A stretch of 64,000 nt of DNA from Chimonanthus salicifolius. Its lineage: Eukaryota; Streptophyta; Magnoliopsida; Laurales; Calycanthaceae. The notes under the pieces were generated by a model, which saw nothing but the letters and a program-made list of their open reading frames with translations, had not been told where the DNA came from and searched no databases. Each line of letters begins with the position of its first letter. Within the stretch, counting starts at the first letter, position 1. The stretch spans positions 44,142,111 to 44,206,110 of the forward strand of contig CM023537.1 in assembly GCA_013350335.1 (NCBI GenBank), in the 5' to 3' direction. A program made the position numbers and the translations under genes. Positions 59,518 through 64,000 of this stretch are shown here, piece by piece.

Positions 59518-60090
59518 ATGTCAGGCAACACCGAGTATATAGAGTTGTGGGACAGAGGGACACCTAGCTGTCTGCTAGATCTGGTTTCTTCGTCCAACGA
59601 TTCCAACATGCCAAACTTCATCAATGAAGTTATAACAAATCAGGACATGGAAGTAGAATCACCCGAGTACAATGTTGGGGTTGCTCCAGCCTTTGTAACC
59701 AAAGAGGACGAGGAAGATGTCCCAAACTTACAAGAATCCGTAGGGGAGATAGGCTCGCCCGAGTATACTCTGGCTACTCCTACTTCGGATGAGTTGACAG
59801 ATTATATGTGCGAATTATGCAATCAGGAAGGGCACAATGGTATTTATTGCCCCCACTCGATTGAGGTTATTTGCCTTGTTTGTGGACTTCATGGGCACGA
59901 GAAGGAGAGGACTAACTGTCCATACATTGGGGGAACAAGAATAATACCCTGTCTGACTTGTGGAATGTTGGGGCACACGTTGACGACTTGCCCTGACAAC
60001 TTCTTCGATTTTTATGATGACGCAGGGTCTTCTAGGAAGGTTAGGCTAAGGAGGGGTAAGAGAATGTCAGGGAAATGGGAGATTTTATAA
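59518..60090 (+). CDS. Retroelement accessory protein with three zinc knuckles, 190 aa
   Basis: I choose the ATG at 59518 because the homologous ORF at 47867 starts at the same place and both follow a T-rich stretch ending in TACAG. Residues 1-60 include WDRGTPSC and NFINEV. Residues 61-90 are acidic (KEDEEDVPN). Three CCHC knuckles follow: C98-C101-H106-C111, C119-C122-H127-C134 (six residues before the last Cys) and C145-C148-H153-C158. A basic tail (RKVRLRRGKR, 173-182) ends the protein. It is not a standard gag, because there is no capsid domain and in the 47.8-kb element it sits upstream of a separate gag. Knuckles plus basic tail suggest RNA or DNA binding, perhaps nucleocapsid- or chaperone-like. 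It is intact while everything else in the element is gone. Confidence 0.72.
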   Translation: MSGNTEYIELWDRGTPSCLLDLVSSSNDSNMPNFINEVITNQDMEVESPEYNVGVAPAFVTKEDEEDVPNLQESVGEIGSPEYTLATPTSDELTDYMCELCNQEGHNGIYCPHSIEVICLVCGLHGHEKERTNCPYIGGTRIIPCLTCGMLGHTLTTCPDNFFDFYDDAGSSRKVRLRRGKRMSGKWEIL

Positions 60091-60482
60091 GGGTTGTGGT
60101 TATGTTTTGGAGGGTTGTTCTAACCTACCAACCTTTGTATTGTGAGGAAAGTTTGAATGATTTTCAATAAAGTATGCAAATTTAAGAGTTTATGAGGATT
60201 TTGATATTGAGATGCATGTGATGAGGTCACTTGAGTTTATTGAGATATGGCATGGGTACGTCCCATACGTGATATTGATGAGATAAGTATATAGATTCTA
60301 TCAGTATGGCTTAGAGTAGCTATGAAACTGTAGGAACCTCGATACGAAATACGGAGACTTGGTCCCGTAGGGTTACCGTTGAGGAGTGGGTCCCTCGCAA
60401 ACTTCGCGCTGGAGGGCTCTCTCACGGTTATTTCGCACACTTGACGTGCGAGGATGCGCAGAGCTAGGTACTATTTTACCCT

Positions 60483-60492
60483 GTGGGGGTGG
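60483..60492 (+). promoter_or_regulatory. Polypurine tract
   Basis: GTGGGGGTGG directly before the LTR start at 60493. Confidence 0.55.
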
Positions 60493-61037
60493 TGTAACAC
60501 CTCGGATTTTCAATTTATTATTTTGTATGAAATTATCCATTTTAATTGTAAATTTTAGATTGGATCTTATATGGATAAAGAATTGGGCCATGCCCCAATT
60601 ACGACCCAATTGATTGTGGAATTGGTTTTATTAAAATTAAATGGGGTTGAATTAATTTAGTGATGCATTATATCTAAATTTAAATAAAAGATTTCATGGC
60701 CGAATTTTGAATGTGAAATCCATAGATTATGCGCATGAGAGATATGTGAGATTTTTAAATCCACAATGATATCCTAGAATATTTAAAGAGGGACTTTCTT
60801 AATTAAATTGGATTTGCATATCTTAAGAAAATGTCCAAAAATCAAATAAGATTGTGCATGGCCGTGTGGGAGAGATACAATCCAAGAAAGAGGCGCAAGG
60901 CATTAGGGAATTATCTAAATTTAAAGATTGCTTAGGCTATGTATAATGTTATGCGCATAGTACTTTCTAATTAGAATTAAGAGAAGGTTTCTAATAAAAG
61001 AAAGAGGGAGGGGCGCATGGATACATAAGGCCGAATT
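60493..61037 (+). repeat. Start of a 3' LTR, cut by another LTR
   Basis: TGTAACACCTCGG at 60493, colinear with the LTR starting at 61038 over several hundred bases, including GATTGGATCTTATATGGATAAA. TTATGCGCAT palindromes lie near 60728 and 60951. Confidence 0.65.
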
Positions 61038-62274
61038 TGTAATACCCCGAATTCTTAAGTTATAAATATTTACGGAAATTACCTATTTAAATTGGGAGAT
61101 TTTAGATGGATAAAGTGATTGGGTCTTTGCCCAATTAAGACCCAACGATTTTGATAAATAGTTTCAAATAAATTTAAATGGGTTAAATTATTTTAATAAT
61201 GCAAAATTAAATAGATAAAAGATTGCATGGTCAAATATAAGATTTTATATCACAAAAATCAAGGGGATTATATGCGCATAATATTTTGGATGAGATGAGA
61301 TATTTAAGATTAAGTGGAAAGATTTTATGATGGTCCTAAAATAGGTCACACGTTGGGTTTAGGCAATGATATCTTATTTCTAAACAATAAGATATCTATA
61401 ATTAATTATATGCGTATGATGTGGATGGATTTAAGTTAAGGCAATGACTAAATTTGGAAAGTGCCTAAATATGGAAACATTGAAGCTAAATTTGGAAAGT
61501 GTTTAAATATGGAGAATGGTTATTAAGTTAGTAAGTTTCTAAGTTTAGAAGTTGGAAATTAAAATGGGAAGTGTAATTAAAGGGAAGGTTTAATAAAATG
61601 GAAGAGGCAACAAGAATGGGGCGCATGGCACTTTCTATTCTTGATTTAGGGAAGGTTTTGTAAGAGGCAAACAAGTGCACACGGCATTAGTATATGTATT
61701 TTAGCATTGGCCGATTGGAAGGCCTTAAATTAAGAAAGGGACAGTCAGGCTATGGCTAATTAAAGAGGGAAAGTCGGCCATGGTTAAATAAGGAAGGTTA
61801 GATATATGTTCCTTAGTTTGGTTATAAATTTCCACTCTAATGTTCGATTGCTTTGATTCTTTTTGCTTGGAAAGAAGACTTCAAGGGCTACAACTTTGTA
61901 GTTTACCACTTTTTCTGATTCGGAAGTTAACAAGGTCAAAACTGAGCTACACTATGGTATATGTGTAAAAATGGGGAACACAAGGGGTGCACGGCTAAGG
62001 GTGGCTTATCTTAAGAACTTTCTAATGTGGGATTAAGAAAGGCTATAAAAGGAGAGATCAAGAGGGATACACTGGTTTTCACATCCTTTATTGTTGAGTT
62101 TATTCCTCTCTCTCCCTCTCTCAATTCATCATTCTCTTCCACACGGCAAGAGCAAGGAGAAAGGAGAAGAAGATTGGAAAAGAAAGATCAAGCAAGGAGA
62201 GAACAAGAAATTAATAGGAAAGAGGTTAGTATCTTAATGGTATAGTTTTATTTTTGGAACAAAAAGAACCATAG
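61038..62274 (+). mobile_element. LTR (5' part) inserted into a related LTR
   Basis: It starts TGTAATACCCCGAATT after GAATT (61033-61037) and contains TATGCGCATA words (61268 and 61408). TATAAAAG at 62044-62051 gives its promoter, followed by a CT-rich then GA-rich leader. It is cut at 62275 by an inverted LTR, so its 3' end lies outside the window. Confidence 0.65.
62044..62051 (+). promoter_or_regulatory. Probable LTR TATA box
   Basis: TATAAAAG in the 61038 LTR, followed about 50 bp later by CT-rich leader sequence. Confidence 0.5.
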
Positions 62275-63019
62275 TGTCACGCCCCTGACCCGAAGGGTGG
62301 GCCCGAAACGCGACTGATTTTTTTTTTTTGAAAGATAAACTAAACCAACTCACAAGCATTCTAACTGGGCCGGATCAACAGTTGGGCCCAAAGGTCACAC
62401 ATGAACCCAACATGTGGACTCAAACATATACCATAAGTCTACCCAACAATAGACATAGAAAATACAAACATCAATACATAATTCCAAACATTGAATTATT
62501 ATTCAAAACATTATCATATAGAATCCAACCATTGATTCATCATTACAAAATCACATCAGAGTAGCTACAGAAACGCAGCAGTACTAGTACATCACGTTAA
62601 CACACACTAAGTACCACACTCGGTGCTTTACAAAGAAAATGGTTCCAAGAACCAGAAGGCACAAAAACAAGGGTGTTCCTCTTAGTGGGAATCCCAAAGC
62701 AACGCCGCAGCTTATCCACTCTAAGCTTCAAACGGAGGATTCTCCTCTTTGGGTTCATCCCCTGAAAGGTGAGTGGGGTGAGGTAACTAGCCCAGTGAAG
62801 GAAATATAACAATGCAGTTTTAAAGTAAACAACAGGTTAGTATAAATAATCAACAGTTGCAATATAACATCTCATGCTTGATAATAAAATCACAATATCG
62901 AATAAAGTCTCGTCATCATTTCCATCATTTCATCATTCTTCCAGTACTGTTGTCATCCAACGTAGCCTCTAGATCCCATATTGACAATCATAGTATTAAG
63001 TCCCAACACGGTCAAAATA

Positions 63020-63440
63020 CATCCTTTCAAGTGTATCTCCGACTCTCACATAGCCGGTACTAACACCCTTCGGGTCAGCAACTGACGCCCACTAGTCCAC
63101 CCATGGTCCTAGTAGACATAAAATACATCCTCGTAAGTATATCTCCGGCTCTCCCATACCCGGTACTGACACCCTTCAGGTCATCAATTGACGCCCACAG
63201 TCCACCCATGGTCTAGTAGACATAAAACACATCCTCGCAAGTATATCTCCGGCTCTCCCATAGCCGGTACTGACACCCTTCGGGTCAGCAACTGACGCCC
63301 ACAGTCCACCCATGGTCCAGTAGACATAAAACACATCCTCGTAAGTATATCTCCGGCTCTCCCATAGCCGGTACTGACACCCTTCGGGTCAGCAACTAAC
63401 GCCCACAGTCCACCCATGGTCTAGTAGACATAAAACATCT
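63020..63440 (-). repeat. 104-106 bp tandem repeat, 4 copies
   Basis: Units are marked by TATCTCCG at 63034, 63140, 63244 and 63348 and by GGTACTGACACCCTTCGGGT. The other LTR copies have a single unit (for example near 42690-42780). Confidence 0.92.
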
Positions 63441-63517
63441 CCCATATGGCCGATATTGATTCAATAGTCCAGGCACGTGGAAGCAGTATTTCACATTTCT
63501 TCTGATCATAGCATTTA

Positions 63518-63686
63518 CCAGCATCATAAACACTCTTACCATAGTTCGTCGAGTCTAGGACCAGCATCATAAGCACTCTTACCATAGTGCTCCAAGTCTA
63601 GGCCAGCATCATAAGCACTCTTACCATAGTGCGTCAAGTCTAGGCCAGCATCATAAGCACTCTTACCATAGTGCGTCAAGTCTGGG
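63518..63686 (-). repeat. 42-bp tandem repeat, 4 copies
   Basis: CCAGCATCATAA starts at 63518, 63561, 63603 and 63645. The in-frame period gives a repeated HYGKSAYDAGL reading on the minus strand, which I treat as incidental. Confidence 0.92.
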
Positions 63687-64000
63687 CACATGAGTGGGTT
63701 CATCAAATCTGAATCCACTCATTGCTCAATAACCATAACAATTAAACCTGTTTACATCAAGCTGTAAAGTTAAATTCCCTCACAGTGACTGGGTGGTTTC
63801 GCGGTCTCTGTTCAAACAACAAACATGTGCACAATCAATATACATAGCATTCATATATAGCATGTACACATACAAGCAGCATTTCGAAATCATACTGGTT
63901 TTCCCGATACATCCAAGGTACATGGAATTGAGTCTCCTACTCGGTTTCTATCCTTTTTAAATTATAATCATCCACAAGATAATAATATAATAAAAAGGGT

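Larger units (their letters stand above)
58731..61037 (+). mobile_element. Small non-autonomous LTR element carrying only the zinc-knuckle ORF
   Basis: A truncated 5' LTR (about 58731-59172) aligns with the last 470 bp of the 43162-47461 LTR. A primer site follows at 59175-59186, then a 1.3-kb internal region with one intact ORF, a G-rich polypurine tract (60483-60492) and a 3' LTR starting TGTAACACC at 60493. No gag, protease, RT or integrase is present. The 3' LTR is itself interrupted at 61038 by a related LTR start, so its end and target duplication cannot be seen. Confidence 0.68.
62275..64000 (-). mobile_element. Inverted copy of the chromovirus-like LTR, runs off the window
   Basis: It starts TGTCACGCCCC, the reverse complement of the LTR end seen at 47746 and 56419, and stays colinear with those LTRs in reverse. 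Landmarks are the poly-T near 62320, the GGGTGAGCTAAG-type block near 62770 and the upstream LTR body. The right end is not reached, so solo LTR and full element cannot be told apart. It contains two amplified tandem arrays not seen in the other two LTRs. Confidence 0.88.

Noticed and set aside
63184..63718. Minus-strand frames with repeated peptide units
   Set aside because: They are in-frame tandem repeats inside an LTR, and single-unit sibling LTRs have no such ORF.

Overview
The window looks like nuclear DNA of a flowering plant. It is AT-rich and gene-poor, and it is filled with nested LTR retrotransposons. The retrotransposons carry tRNA-iMet primer sites and Ty1/copia or Ty3/gypsy domains; one hAT DNA transposon is also present. 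The only intact host gene I can support is a single-exon F-box/kelch-type gene (20497-21597, +). I cannot place the species.

Left block (1-16.3 kb): a minus-strand copia-type element occupies 477-16267. It has a 3' LTR at 477-3648, a gag-only internal region, a primer site at 10883-10895 and a 5' LTR at 10898-16267. Later insertions broke it up: a solo LTR of its own family in its 3' LTR (1718-3355, TSD GGTTC), a 2.8-kb solo LTR in gag (7837-10605, TSD CAAC) and a 4.0-kb solo LTR in its 5' LTR (12003-15956, TSD TTACA). Another solo LTR lies at 17074-19364.

Middle block (19.4-37.8 kb): the F-box gene is followed by a decayed Ty3/gypsy gag-protease remnant (22.8-24.7 kb), a solo LTR of the first family (26490-28272, TSD AAATT) and a 5.1-kb hAT element (28421-33545, minus). 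The hAT element has recognisable TIRs, a broken transposase, and a short exon that resembles acetoacetyl-CoA thiolase.

Right block (37.8-64 kb): a minus-strand solo LTR (37843-58156, TSD ATTGG) contains a complete 609-bp TRIM (39614-40222, TSD AAAAT) and a chromovirus-like Ty3/gypsy element (40625-56419). The 5' LTR of that element contains a 4.3-kb solo LTR (43162-47461, TSD GTGTG). Downstream is a small element whose only intact ORF is a three-zinc-knuckle protein (59518-60090). It is followed by stacked LTR starts and by an inverted copy of the chromovirus LTR running off the window.

The main unexplained structure is that several unrelated LTR families each carry a dispersed array of their own short hairpin or palindrome. 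Examples are ACATATCGA/TCGATGTGT, GGGTTCGGCCAT/ATGGCCGAACCC, TCGGACGGTCCGA and TTATGCGCATA. Four divergent LTRs also share a conserved module about 70 nt long near their 3' ends. All coordinates and comparisons were made by eye; no searches were run.
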